Source of the DNA: Paraburkholderia dilworthii
Lineage (GTDB): Bacteria; Pseudomonadota; Gammaproteobacteria; Burkholderiales; Burkholderiaceae
Direction of reading: 5' to 3'
DNA: 64,000 bases
NCBI RefSeq assembly: GCF_000472525.1
Contig: NZ_AWZT01000002.1
Span: forward strand, 377,627 to 441,626
Under the pieces are notes generated by a model. It ran no database searches. It was not told the DNA's origin and worked only from the letters and a program-made list of their open reading frames with translations. Positions 53,190 through 61,592 of this stretch are shown piece by piece. Within the stretch, counting starts at the first letter, position 1. Each line of letters opens with the position of its first letter. The position numbers and the translations under genes were made by a program.

Positions 53190-53489
53190 AATACACAAGT
53201 GATTGCGCCCGAGACGGCCGGCGGTTCAGTTGATTCCAACGTCATTCAAATAATTCGCAGCGATTGGGGGCGGAACGGGTCTTAGTGGCCGTCGGTGAGC
53301 ATCATTCGCGCAGCGATGGCGCGCTGATCCGGGTCGACGGCTAGCGTCTGAGCGCGTGGCGAAGTTCGACACAACAAGAGGCGCCGCACCCTTCGCCAGA
53401 TTCAAACACCGGATAACCTCGTTTGCTGATGCCGCTTGCCCGTTCATCGTCGCTGCTTCGTTTCCTCGCCTTACCCGCACCGCACACAT

Positions 53490-53610
53490 ACGCAGCACTA
53501 CGAAAGTAGTTCCTACCATAGATCGCGCGAATCGCCTTTTCAGCGTAGTTGTGTCGGAGCAGAAGCTCGGCGTTGGCCTGCAGTTGATACGGGCCAATCG
53601 AAGGCAGCGA
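53490..53610 (-). pseudogene. Possible C-terminal remnant of an M19-type dipeptidase
   Basis: The minus strand encodes ELLLRHNYAEKAIRAIYGRN followed by YFRSA. This resembles the final helix of membrane dipeptidases (pattern LL-x2-GY-x2-x-xIR-xI-GxNxxR). Only this segment is recognisable; the flanks are unrelated. Low confidence. Confidence 0.3.
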
Positions 53611-54075
53611 ACTCGCCTGTTTAGAAGTGGACGGGTCGCGCATCATCATGCCCGAGGCGAGCGGGCTTGATCATGATCTTCTGGAAAGGGATCATCGTCC
53701 ATGACCATGACGAACTCACTTCGAGATAGAGGTACCTCGATAAGCAATTGAGTAGCGCGCGACGGCCTGTCCTTGACGAGCATGCCACCGTCACGCAACT
53801 GCCTGGACGGCGCGACGCCCCCACCGCTGCGCGAATTGCTTGCGGACAAGAGCGGTGTGCGCATGCATCGCCGGAGACGCCGCATCGGGAGGGCGCGTGC
53901 GGATAGCACGACAAACGGCCGAGTGTTGCTCGAGCCGCGTTTTAATGCCAGATCATTCGCATCGCCTGAATATGCGATGTTTCGTAGGTATTGTTGGTGA
54001 CGTGTTCGCGCAAGTAAGGTGATTACGCGGCCGTAGAAATGGCTGAGCATCAGGTTATGCGCTCATCCCCACGGA

Positions 54076-55521
54076 TCAGGGTTGGCGTTTGCCGCGGCCA
54101 CGTGCGGGTCTGTCAGCCGGCCAGCGCGAACCCACATCTGGCTTGCTGGCGGGCTTGCTGCGCGGCTCTTGTACGCTGAATGGCTTACCGCTGGACAAGC
54201 TCGTTCCTTTGCCCGCGGCCACAGCGCGCTGCGCCGCAGGCTTGTGCTTGCTTTCGCCACTGTGCAGGCGCGGTTTTTTGCTGAGTACATGCGTGATGCC
54301 CGGTGCAGCTTGCGGCACTTTGGGCGTCTTGGGCTTTTTGGGTTTCTTGATGATCTGGCCTGTCGCGCTGGTTTGCGGCACGCGATGTTCGGCTTCAAAA
54401 CCCGGCTCTTCTTCACGGGGCAGCGTTTGCCGGATCAGCGCTTCTATCGCGGCCAGTTGCGGCGCTTCATCGGCACACACGAGGGACACCGCCATGCCGC
54501 TCGCGCCCGCGCGGCCGGTACGGCCGATACGATGCACATAGTCTTGCGCCACGATCGGCAAATCAACGTTGATCACCAGCGGCAGGTCGTCGATATCCAG
54601 CCCGCGCGCAGCCACATCGGTGGCTACCAGCATCTGTACTTCGCCCGTCTTGAAGTGCTCCAGTGCGCGCAGGCGCGCGGGTTGCGGTTTGTCCCCGTGG
54701 ATGGTGTCGACCGCATAGCCCGCCTCTTCCAGCATGGCCGCCAGGTAATCAACACCATTGCGGGTTTTGACGAACACGAGCGCGTGCTCCCAGTTGTTCT
54801 CAGCCACCAGGTGCATGAAGAGCTCAGGCTTGTTCCTTTTATCCACCGGCACCACCCACTGCTTGATCCTGCTTGCCGTGGCATTGGGCGGGCTGACGCT
54901 GATGTTGACCGGGTCGCGCAGAATGCCTGCCGCCATCGCGCGGATATCATCGGTAAACGTGGCGGAGAACAGCAGGGTCTGGCGCTGAGCCGGTAACGCA
55001 GCAAAGACCGCGTTGAGTTCGCGAGCGAAGCCCAGATCCAGCATGCGGTCGGCTTCATCCAGCACCAGCGTTTGTACCTGATCGAACTGCACCGCGTTCT
55101 GTCGATTGAGATCGAGCAAACGGCCTGGCGTGGCAACAAGCACATCCACGCCTTTGCGCAACTTCATCATCTGCGGATTGATACTTACACCGCCGTAGGC
55201 GGCCAGAAATCGTAAGTCGAGGCCTTTGCCGTATCCGATGAAGCTCTGCAACACCTGTTCGGCCAGTTCACGCGTGGGCACCAGCACCAGGACACGCGCG
55301 CGGTTGCTGGACACCGCCGGACCGTGTTGCACTAGCCGTTGCAACAGCGGCAGCGCAAAACCCGCCGTTTTGCCTGTGCCGGTCTGTGCCGCAGCCCTGA
55401 CGTCGCGGCCATTGAGCACAGCAGGAATCGCCTTGGCCTGCACCGGCGTAGGTGTGTCGTAATTGAGGTCCTGCACATTACGCAGCAAGGGATCGATCAG
55501 GCCAAGCGAGGCAAAAGACAT
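54076..55521 (-). CDS. rhlE: DEAD-box ATP-dependent RNA helicase (RhlE type)
   Basis: 481 residues. Q motif TPTPVQAKAIP, motif I AAQTGTGKT, motif II VLDEADRMLDLGF, motif III LLFSATF, motif V LVATDVAARGLDIDDLP and motif VI YVHRIGRTGRAG are all present. A basic C-terminal tail of about 110 residues (KKPKKPKTPKVPQ, ending RPARGRGKRQP) is typical of RhlE. Likely acts in RNA degradation or ribosome maturation. Stand-alone gene. Confidence 0.9.
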   Translation of the reverse strand: MSFASLGLIDPLLRNVQDLNYDTPTPVQAKAIPAVLNGRDVRAAAQTGTGKTAGFALPLLQRLVQHGPAVSSNRARVLVLVPTRELAEQVLQSFIGYGKGLDLRFLAAYGGVSINPQMMKLRKGVDVLVATPGRLLDLNRQNAVQFDQVQTLVLDEADRMLDLGFARELNAVFAALPAQRQTLLFSATFTDDIRAMAAGILRDPVNISVSPPNATASRIKQWVVPVDKRNKPELFMHLVAENNWEHALVFVKTRNGVDYLAAMLEEAGYAVDTIHGDKPQPARLRALEHFKTGEVQMLVATDVAARGLDIDDLPLVINVDLPIVAQDYVHRIGRTGRAGASGMAVSLVCADEAPQLAAIEALIRQTLPREEEPGFEAEHRVPQTSATGQIIKKPKKPKTPKVPQAAPGITHVLSKKPRLHSGESKHKPAAQRAVAAGKGTSLSSGKPFSVQEPRSKPASKPDVGSRWPADRPARGRGKRQP

Positions 55522-55815
55522 GGGCGTATTCCGGGCTGAAACCGCAATTCTAGCGGTTGTCGTTGGGGCGGCAATGGAGGAGTTAGACGCCCAGGCGTTT
55601 CGTGGCCACCGTCGGTCGATGGATGGCGGTCGTGATTCAGCGTGCGACTAATAGCGGTGTCGCGAAACCCACCTTCAACAGCCGGTGGTCACGCACTAGA
55701 TGTCTACCGCTTCAAGGCGTAAAACGGCCTCTTAGCGAGACCACTCAACGCCCTTACTGCGCTGCTCATACGTTCGCATGTCCTCGATCGGACGCGCAGC
55801 CGCGCCGGAATCAGC
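55522..55815. other. Intergenic stretch, no gene seen
   Basis: About 290 bases upstream of rhlE; probably holds its promoter. No coding signal. Confidence 0.4.
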
Positions 55816-55975
55816 TCAATGAGCGTGGGGCCGAACAACGGCGTTTTCCGCAGGCATCTGGCGTGCCGGCGCCTCGTCGTTAAACTCGAGCAAACCACAA
55901 TGGTCGCCACACCGTCGCCGATCAGGTTCGTGACGGCACGCGCCTCGTTCGGGAAGCAAGCATCAGGACAGAAAT
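55816..55975 (-). pseudogene. C-terminal remnant of a DctA/GltP-type dicarboxylate transporter
   Basis: Minus-strand frame encodes PNEARAVTNLIGDGVATIVV, the terminal signature of DctA-type symporters. One base further the frame must shift to read FNDEAPARQMPAENAV and VRPHAH before a TGA at 55816. The unit is therefore both truncated (about 50 of about 440 residues) and frameshifted. Confidence 0.65.
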
Positions 55976-56246
55976 CGTTGGACTTGGCGAAACCTTATAA
56001 ATGTTGCAATCGCGTGTAAAAACCGGCGGTAGGAACGGCTTGTGCGCCGCTCTGGCCGGAAGAGCCGCCGGGGTTTGGTTGCCGATACGCGGGTGCAGCG
56101 GGTTCATTGCTTGCAACTTGCATTTCAGCTCGAGTATGGCAACGCATAGCGGCAATGCAATCATCATCTGAACCCGGTCAAACGATGAGGCGACGGCGAC
56201 TAGGCGATGCCTTTTCGCCATCGCACACGATAAGGAGATGTCAGTC
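55976..56246. other. Intergenic stretch upstream of the DUF3022-like gene
   Basis: No gene seen; it includes the promoter region of the next gene. Confidence 0.4.
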
Positions 56247-56624
56247 ATGCGCAAGACGGACAGGCTGCAGCGCATTGAAGAGATCCAGTTGGCACTTGCA
56301 AGCGCCTTCGAATCACCGAAATCACCGACTGTCACGACCTATGACGAAGGCGCCACGCTCTATGTCCAGTTGTCGTGGGTGCTGGAATCACACGGCGATA
56401 CGACCCTCGATGCACGTTGCGTCGTGACACTTCGCTTTTCGCAGACCCAGATCGACTCGTATGCGCAGATGGACACCGCAAAACGCCTGATAGCGCAACA
56501 ACGGCTCGTCGCCACCGTGATGAAGCGCTTCGGCGAATTGCAAAGCCCGCCAGCGCGCCAGGGCGACTGTGCGATCGAGGTGACCGTCGACGACAGTCTG
56601 CTCAAGCTGCCGGATGAGCCCTAG
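56247..56624 (+). CDS. DUF3022-like small protein
   Basis: 125 residues: RLQRIEEIQLALASAFESPK, VTTYDEGATLYVQLSWVLE, LDARCVVTLRFSQTQIDSYA, GDCAIEVTVDD. The pattern resembles the DUF3022 family of Burkholderia. AAGGAG lies nine bases before the ATG at 56247; an ATG at 56238 lies directly against the ribosome-binding site and is less likely. Function unknown. Confidence 0.7.
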   Translation: MRKTDRLQRIEEIQLALASAFESPKSPTVTTYDEGATLYVQLSWVLESHGDTTLDARCVVTLRFSQTQIDSYAQMDTAKRLIAQQRLVATVMKRFGELQSPPARQGDCAIEVTVDDSLLKLPDEP

Positions 56625-57283
56625 TCGACCGCCCGGTGAGCGAACGAAGACAAACTCTTTCCGGAATCTAGCCCGTCTCTTCCGGCAACAAAGCAGGGTT
56701 TGTCCCGAAACACCGTTGCATTGGACGGCTTATCGGCTTTTTCTCCGTAGTAGAGTTGCCCTTATAAGATGGGCGGCTCCATATCGACCCGTGCGCTGCC
56801 TACCGCGGCCTTGCCCGGTCAGTCGCCAGTGGGACTCACCCGTCCGGGGCGAACATCCGTCCAGACCGGGTAACAAGGTGCTCAAAAAAGCGCCATTCCT
56901 GCCCAAGGCTTATCGAGCCAAGCGTCACAATGAGGCGCATCGCTCTCGCTCGACGACGCTGCGACGAATTGTTCGCCGTGCTGCGCGACGGCACGATCTA
57001 CCAACCAAAATCCCCCTACTGCTTGACGAATCACATAGGGCCATATTGAATTTCGCCGACAGCAAGCACCGATTACCGACGGTTCGGACCTCAAAGTCGA
57101 ACGGCAGCAAGGGGCCGCGTGCGGAAATGCGGCGTCGCACGGCGCCGTTCTTGAACATAAGAGGAACGGCGATGCCATTCACCTGTACTACTCCGCGTTC
57201 TGCGCTTTTCGTTTGCGGTACCGCGTACCATCCGGATTGATCGTTACCGACGAATTTTCGTCTCATGGCGGACCGGTGCCGTG
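56625..57283. other. Intergenic stretch with a doubtful minus-strand frame
   Basis: 659 bases. A minus-strand frame (57287 down to 56925) begins with a GTG overlapping the stop of the upstream oxidoreductase gene and encodes VQVNGIAVPLMFKNGAVRRR. Its codon use is unlike the neighbours and it ends in an Arg-rich tail. I do not call it a gene. Nothing else is seen. Confidence 0.45.
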
Positions 57284-58513
57284 TCACCCGCCGATCGGCG
57301 GCGGCGCCTGCACAACCGGAGCCGCCGCGTTGAAAAGATCGGCGCGGTTGCCTGTGCGGGGCGGATAGATCCGCTCAGTGTTGATGACGCGTTTGACGTT
57401 TTTTGCTTGCTGCCCCTGTGCCGCGAGCCTGCGCTCCCAGCCTTCGGTGTAGACCGCGCCCCAAGGGCCGAGGTCGAGAATGGTCGTGTACCAGTTGATG
57501 TCGAGCGGCAGCATCGGCAGACCGAGCAAATCGCAGACGACGTTGTGTCCCGCGAAACGCCCCATCGGCCTGCTGTGCTGGCAGGACATGACGGACTCGT
57601 GCCTGCCGTCTTCGAACAGCGCACGCGCCACGTCGCCGGCTGCGAAGACGTCGGGGACACCTTCTACGCGCAGGTTTTTGTCGACCGGCACCCGCCCAAG
57701 CGCATCGCGCTCGACGGGGATGCAGCGTGTCAACGGACTCGCATGCATGCCGCCACACCAGATAATTGTCGATGCGTCGATGCGCTTGCCGCCCGCGAGC
57801 GTCATCCCCGTGTCGTCGATCTGCTCGATCTCAACGCCGGTCATCATCTCGATGCCGAGTTGCATCAATGCCTGCTCGATGACCGGTTGCGCGCCGCCCA
57901 TCGCCATTGCGATCCGCGGCGCACGCTCGATTAGCATGACGCGAAGCTCGCGCTCACGTAGGCGCTCACCGCTAGCTGCCAGGAGGTCGCGCACACGGTG
58001 CGGCAACTCGGAGGCGACCTCCACGCCCGTGAGACCTGAGCCGATAACGACGAAGGTCAGGCTTCCAGCACCATGTGAACGCACCATTCTTAGGAGCCGT
58101 CGTTCGAGGCGTTCGGCGCCTTCGTATGTATCGACGTCGAACGCATGGTCCGCAAGCCCCCGAATCGGCGCATCGACAAGGTGGCTTCCCGATGCCAGCA
58201 CGAGCTTGTCGAAAGATAGCGGCATGGTGCGTCCGCGGACGCTCACCGTGACCTGTTTGCCGGCGACATCGATGTCCGTGGCTGCGCCCTGGATCCATTG
58301 CACGCCGACGGGGTCTAGCACATTGCTCAACGGTACGAGCGTCGCCGCGAGATCCGCTTCGTAGTTGCGCACCCGGATGCTGTGGTGGGCGTGAGGGTTG
58401 ACCATGACGACTTCGACCTGATTGCTCGCACGTTGCTCATCAAGCTTACGGGCCGCGCCGATGGCGCTCCACAAGCCCGCAAAGCCACCGCCGATCACGA
58501 CGATTCGTTTCAT
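57284..58513 (-). CDS. NAD(P)/FAD-dependent oxidoreductase, type II NADH dehydrogenase-like
   Basis: 409 residues: FAD loop IVVIGGGFAGLWSAIGAARK at the N-terminus, LVLASGSHLVDAPIRGL, NAD loop FVVIGSGLTGVEVASELP near 160, DVFAAGDVARALFEDGRHE near 310, then SCQHSRPMGRFAGHNVVCDL. Two-Rossmann flavoprotein close to NDH-2 enzymes, which oxidise NADH and reduce quinone at the membrane. The last 80 residues lack an obvious amphipathic anchor. ATG at 58513. Confidence 0.83.
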   Translation of the reverse strand: MKRIVVIGGGFAGLWSAIGAARKLDEQRASNQVEVVMVNPHAHHSIRVRNYEADLAATLVPLSNVLDPVGVQWIQGAATDIDVAGKQVTVSVRGRTMPLSFDKLVLASGSHLVDAPIRGLADHAFDVDTYEGAERLERRLLRMVRSHGAGSLTFVVIGSGLTGVEVASELPHRVRDLLAASGERLRERELRVMLIERAPRIAMAMGGAQPVIEQALMQLGIEMMTGVEIEQIDDTGMTLAGGKRIDASTIIWCGGMHASPLTRCIPVERDALGRVPVDKNLRVEGVPDVFAAGDVARALFEDGRHESVMSCQHSRPMGRFAGHNVVCDLLGLPMLPLDINWYTTILDLGPWGAVYTEGWERRLAAQGQQAKNVKRVINTERIYPPRTGNRADLFNAAAPVVQAPPPIGG

Positions 58514-59114
58514 GGCCGCTCCTGACCAGAGATGTTTGCGCGGCCGATTTGCCTGATGAAGCGGCGCGGCAACGCGGATGAGATTCGCAGAAAGCGACCG
58601 GACACGAAGCAAGATATGAAGGCGGGGCAGCCCGATGCGTGCGGACCTATCGCAGTTGATATGGTAGGACATCGAAACGGAAATGCGAAGAATATGGCTG
58701 AACGGTAACCACTGGTCGCGAGTCGGTAGACATGCAATCGGTGCTTCTCGCGGTTTTCGAATCATGGACTCGCAATAGTTTGTTTAACTTGAGGCTGCGG
58801 ATCTGCCAACGGTGTTGCAGTCACTGTGACAGCTACGTTTTCCGATTCCGGGCAATAGCCCGGCAAATGCAGCAATTCCAGTCGCGCGTATCGCAACGAA
58901 TGCGATAGCGCCAATGACGACGATCGCGTTGTTGCACGTTGGTTTCGATTGCACTGAGTTTGCAAAGAGCCGCATGATGGCTGGCTGATCGCGCGGCAAA
59001 CCTGATCGGAAAACTGGAAGTGTCCAGTATGACAAACGAGAGACGAGACCCTCTTGAAAGGGCGCGAGCGCGCGAATACGTAGGAAAACGCAATTCCAGC
59101 AGTCGGAGGTTGCC
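58514..59114. other. Intergenic stretch, no gene seen
   Basis: 601 bases. One minus-strand frame (58784-59146) contains a hydrophobic run but has no supporting start or family signal. Probably a promoter flank plus decayed sequence. Confidence 0.45.
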
Positions 59115-59358
59115 ATGAAACGCGTGAACCAGTTCGCGGATACCAAGGCTGGAAGATCGAGGCGTCAACGACCGTTCTGGTAAATCAACGGCCCTTGTCT
59201 CGGGCGTGATCGTCTCGCGTGGTGACGGGCGGTTCGTCTTCACCGACCTCGGCAACCGCGTCTACATATCCCAAGCCTACGAACGCGGAATCGAATGGGC
59301 GAGGCAGTGGATCGACAACAACTACCGACTCCCTGCACACAATCCATTGCACGGATAG
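59115..59358 (+). pseudogene. Small gene broken by a +1 frameshift
   Basis: A strong GGAGG site lies five bases before an ATG at 59115 (MKRVNQFADTKAGR), but that frame stops at 59181. The +1 frame across 59127-59358 encodes DRSGKSTALVSGVIVSRGDG and RFVFTDLGNRVYISQAYERG, ending in LPAHNPLHG and TAG, with gene-like composition. An extra base around 59150-59180 would explain both. If repaired, about 80 residues. No family recognised. Confidence 0.55.
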
Positions 59359-59371
59359 TCGCGGCGAACCC

Positions 59372-59944
59372 TCACGTACCGGCGAGCATCGTTCCGCGAC
59401 ATCGCCTGTGGCCGCAGCGGCACGCATACTGCGCGCGCACTGCTGCCGAGGCGCGGCTCTCTGTCACAAGACCGTATGCGATGAACAGTTCCTCTCCGGG
59501 CTGGATATCCAACACCGCCTGAATGTAGACCCTGCCGTCATCCTCGACGGCCTCACAATTGGCGACGCAGGCATGGTTGAGCCAACGCGCGCTGTTGCCG
59601 CCGAGCGAACCGTCAATGACCCGTCCGTCGGCAAGTCCAAAGAGGAACGTATGGCCCTCGCTCCCGAACCGGCGATGGCGACTTATCGCGCGCTTCCAGC
59701 TCATAACCGTGCCGGTGTACTCGAGGATGAGCTCGCCGGCGCACAGCGGCCGCAGCGCAAAGACGCCGCGACATGAACGCTCGATCGGCGGACAGAGATT
59801 CTTTTCATCGATAGTCGGTATTGCGAATGTGGGAGGTTCAGCTACCGCTGGCGAGGACCGGAACGAACATCGCATCTCCGCCTGCGAGTCAGGGATGGGC
59901 ACTTGACAGCGATTCGCGCCTGTAGAATCGTCCATCATCCACAA
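59372..59944 (-). CDS. SET-domain protein (putative protein-lysine methyltransferase)
   Basis: 190 residues (M4 at 59935 is an alternative start). SET motifs in order: RGVFALRPLCAGELILEYTG near residue 58, HTFLFGLADGRVIDGSLGGN, the pseudoknot motif ARWLNHACVANCEA near 120, and GEELFIAYG near 152. They end in a post-SET-like YACRCGHRRCRGTM cysteine motif (C-x-C-x4-C). This is the complete catalytic fold that transfers methyl from S-adenosylmethionine to lysine. Bacterial SET proteins are uncommon; some act on host histones, others on bacterial proteins. Stand-alone gene. Confidence 0.82.
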   Translation of the reverse strand: MWMMDDSTGANRCQVPIPDSQAEMRCSFRSSPAVAEPPTFAIPTIDEKNLCPPIERSCRGVFALRPLCAGELILEYTGTVMSWKRAISRHRRFGSEGHTFLFGLADGRVIDGSLGGNSARWLNHACVANCEAVEDDGRVYIQAVLDIQPGEELFIAYGLVTESRASAAVRAQYACRCGHRRCRGTMLAGT

Positions 59945-59959
59945 CGGAAATTCAAGTCG

Positions 59960-60010
59960 ATGGCACGATACAAGGAACTGCTCGCGGAAAAGAGAAGCTT
60001 GAAAAATTGA
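59960..60010 (+). pseudogene. 5' remnant of an H-NS-type nucleoid protein gene
   Basis: MARYKELLAEKRSLKN then TGA. The first 14 residues match the conserved N-terminus of Burkholderia H-NS-like proteins (M-x-x-Y-K-E-L-L-A). The rest of the gene is absent and joined to the next remnant. Confidence 0.5.
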
Positions 60011-60011
60011 T

Positions 60012-60578
60012 GACGGCGCCCGAGGGGCGCGGATTTATCTCGCGGCTTTCGACGTCTTTCGCGCCGACGCACAGGAATACGGTCGTTCGCCGCAGCGACT
60101 TTGCGCCACTCCGGGATCCGAGGGGCTTTACCCGCTCGAGGCGGTCGCGCCGGCGAACCTGTCGCCTCACGACACGGCCACGTGGATCTACCACGCCAAC
60201 GTGGCCGCGATTCGCCGCGCCGATATCGTCACGGCCAATGTGGCTGACTTTCGCGGCGTTGGCGAGCCGGATACTGGCACCGCGTTCGAGATCGGCTTTG
60301 CCGCCGCGCTGGGAAAGCCCATATGGGCATATCGCGACGATCTGAGCCCACTGCGTAAGCGCGTGCCGTGCATTGCGACAGCGCTCCGCAATGTTTGCGA
60401 GCGCGGCTATCTAGTCGAGCACTTCGGACTTCCAGTCAACCTGATGCTCGCGTGCGCGGCGCAGATCGTCGAGAGCGGCCCTTTCGCCTGTCTGCACGCG
60501 ATCGCCGACGCACAGCGCAAGGGGATGCCCCCTCTCCCTATAGACGGGTTGGCGAATTGCAGATTCGCAAGGTGTTAG
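60012..60578 (+). pseudogene. Nucleoside 2-deoxyribosyltransferase lacking a start codon
   Basis: The frame encodes RIYLAAFDVFRADAQEYGRS, GSEGLYPLEAVAPANLSPHD, TATWIYHANVAAIRRADIVT and the catalytic GEPDTGTAFEIGFAAALGKP (Glu nucleophile), then a full C-terminus to TGA at 60578. This is the complete nucleoside 2-deoxyribosyltransferase fold of about 180 residues, but a TGA precedes residue 1 of the conserved part and no ATG/GTG/TTG lies before it; the first in-frame GTG is at 60201, after the N-terminal strand. Read as a 5'-disrupted gene. Confidence 0.65.
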
Positions 60579-60611
60579 GGCGACGCTAATCCAGTATATA
60601 AAGTACTGCGC

Positions 60612-61215
60612 GTGATCAACGAGTCTCATTTCTGGACAGCCGCGCCGCACACCGCTCATCTGCAATGGCAGACTACGGAAGCGGCCGGTGCAGATCGCCG
60701 CCGGTTCTCCCAACGCTCGATCGTGCAGCACAAAGCGATGTTCGACCTGTTCCTTCGCCATCTCGTCGCCCGAGGCATGGCACTCGCGACGTTTGGGTCC
60801 GAGCACCTTGCATCATTCTTTGGGGACATCGAAAACCGCTGTGCGCCGGGTACGACCACGCGCCTGCGCTCTACTTCAAGCTGATCGACCGGCTGTGTCG
60901 CCATCTTGTCGGCGTCGGGCTGCGTGACAGCAATCCGGCGGCACCTTTCGCGCTGTCGGCCGCCCGGCCAGAGGATGAGCTAGAACCGCTCTTCCTCGAT
61001 CCGGCCCGCAGTCGCTGCGTTGCAGGCCTACGCCCAGCCCGACGCTGGCGACGATTTCCGCCTGCGCCGCAACCGGGCGGTAGTTGCGCTGCTACTCGGC
61101 GCGGGACTCACCGCGGCCGAACTTCGCGGCGCGCTGGCGCGATATTTTTATAGACGGCATACGGCCGCAGGTACGGGTTCCCGAACGGGGCGCACGCCCC
61201 GAACGCGTTTCACCA
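60612..61215 (+). pseudogene. Decayed tyrosine recombinase/integrase
   Basis: Consecutive fragments in different frames read as one integrase: FSQRSIVQHKAMFDLFLRHL and HLASFFGDIENRCAPGTTTR (60612 frame), KLIDRLCRHLVGVGLRDSNP (shifted), LQAYAQPDAGDDFRLRRNRA and VVALLLGAGLTAAELRGALA (shifted again), then IFIDGIRPQVRVPERGARPE (shifted a third time). These are the core-binding domain and the start of the catalytic domain of XerC-like recombinases; the C-terminal R-H-R-Y residues are lost. Confidence 0.7.
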
Positions 61216-61592
61216 AACGTTGACCAGCAGTCGTTGCATTTCGCCACTCCAACCTGCGGCCGCCGCTGTTGTGATTTCACGCGCGGGCACCAATGCGACT
61301 TCTGGCAATGCGTGCAAGCGATGATTTATGAAACGAGCGCCGTCGATCCGCCCTAAGGGCGCGTCGACGAACGTCACGCAAGTATTGCGCCCTTTATGCC
61401 GCTCGCCCCTCACCTTTGCGCGCTCCCGGTCCGGCAGTTCTTTGCGTGGGCGCAAAAGCAGTGAATCACGTCGCAAAACGCTGATAGTTCGCTCTTCGTT
61501 GAGTGCGCAGTTTATGTCTATGCTCCTCTGGCCACGCCCTAAAAAAATCTCCGGGCCGAGTGGCATGCCAATCCTGCATAGAAGAGGAAAGT
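61216..61592. other. Intergenic stretch upstream of the adhesin gene
   Basis: About 375 bases. Frames on both strands (for example 61210-61614 minus) have no recognisable family. It should hold the adhesin promoter, which I cannot define. Confidence 0.4.

Larger units (their letters stand above)
53096..54075. other. Long intergenic region with phnC operator and a possible dipeptidase remnant
   Basis: 980 bases with no intact gene. It holds the candidate PhnF operator at 53180-53189 and, at about 53490-53610 (minus), a short peptide with a pattern like the end of M19 dipeptidases (listed separately). The rest, including 53646-54050, shows open frames without family character. Confidence 0.55.

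Noticed and set aside
56614..57240. 208-codon plus-strand frame between the DUF3022-like gene and the NDH-2-like gene
   Set aside because: Basic low-complexity translation with no family or start signal.
56925..57287. Minus-strand frame starting with a GTG overlapping the NDH-2-like stop
   Set aside because: The overlap is suggestive, but codon use and the Arg-rich end do not look like a real gene; no family recognised.
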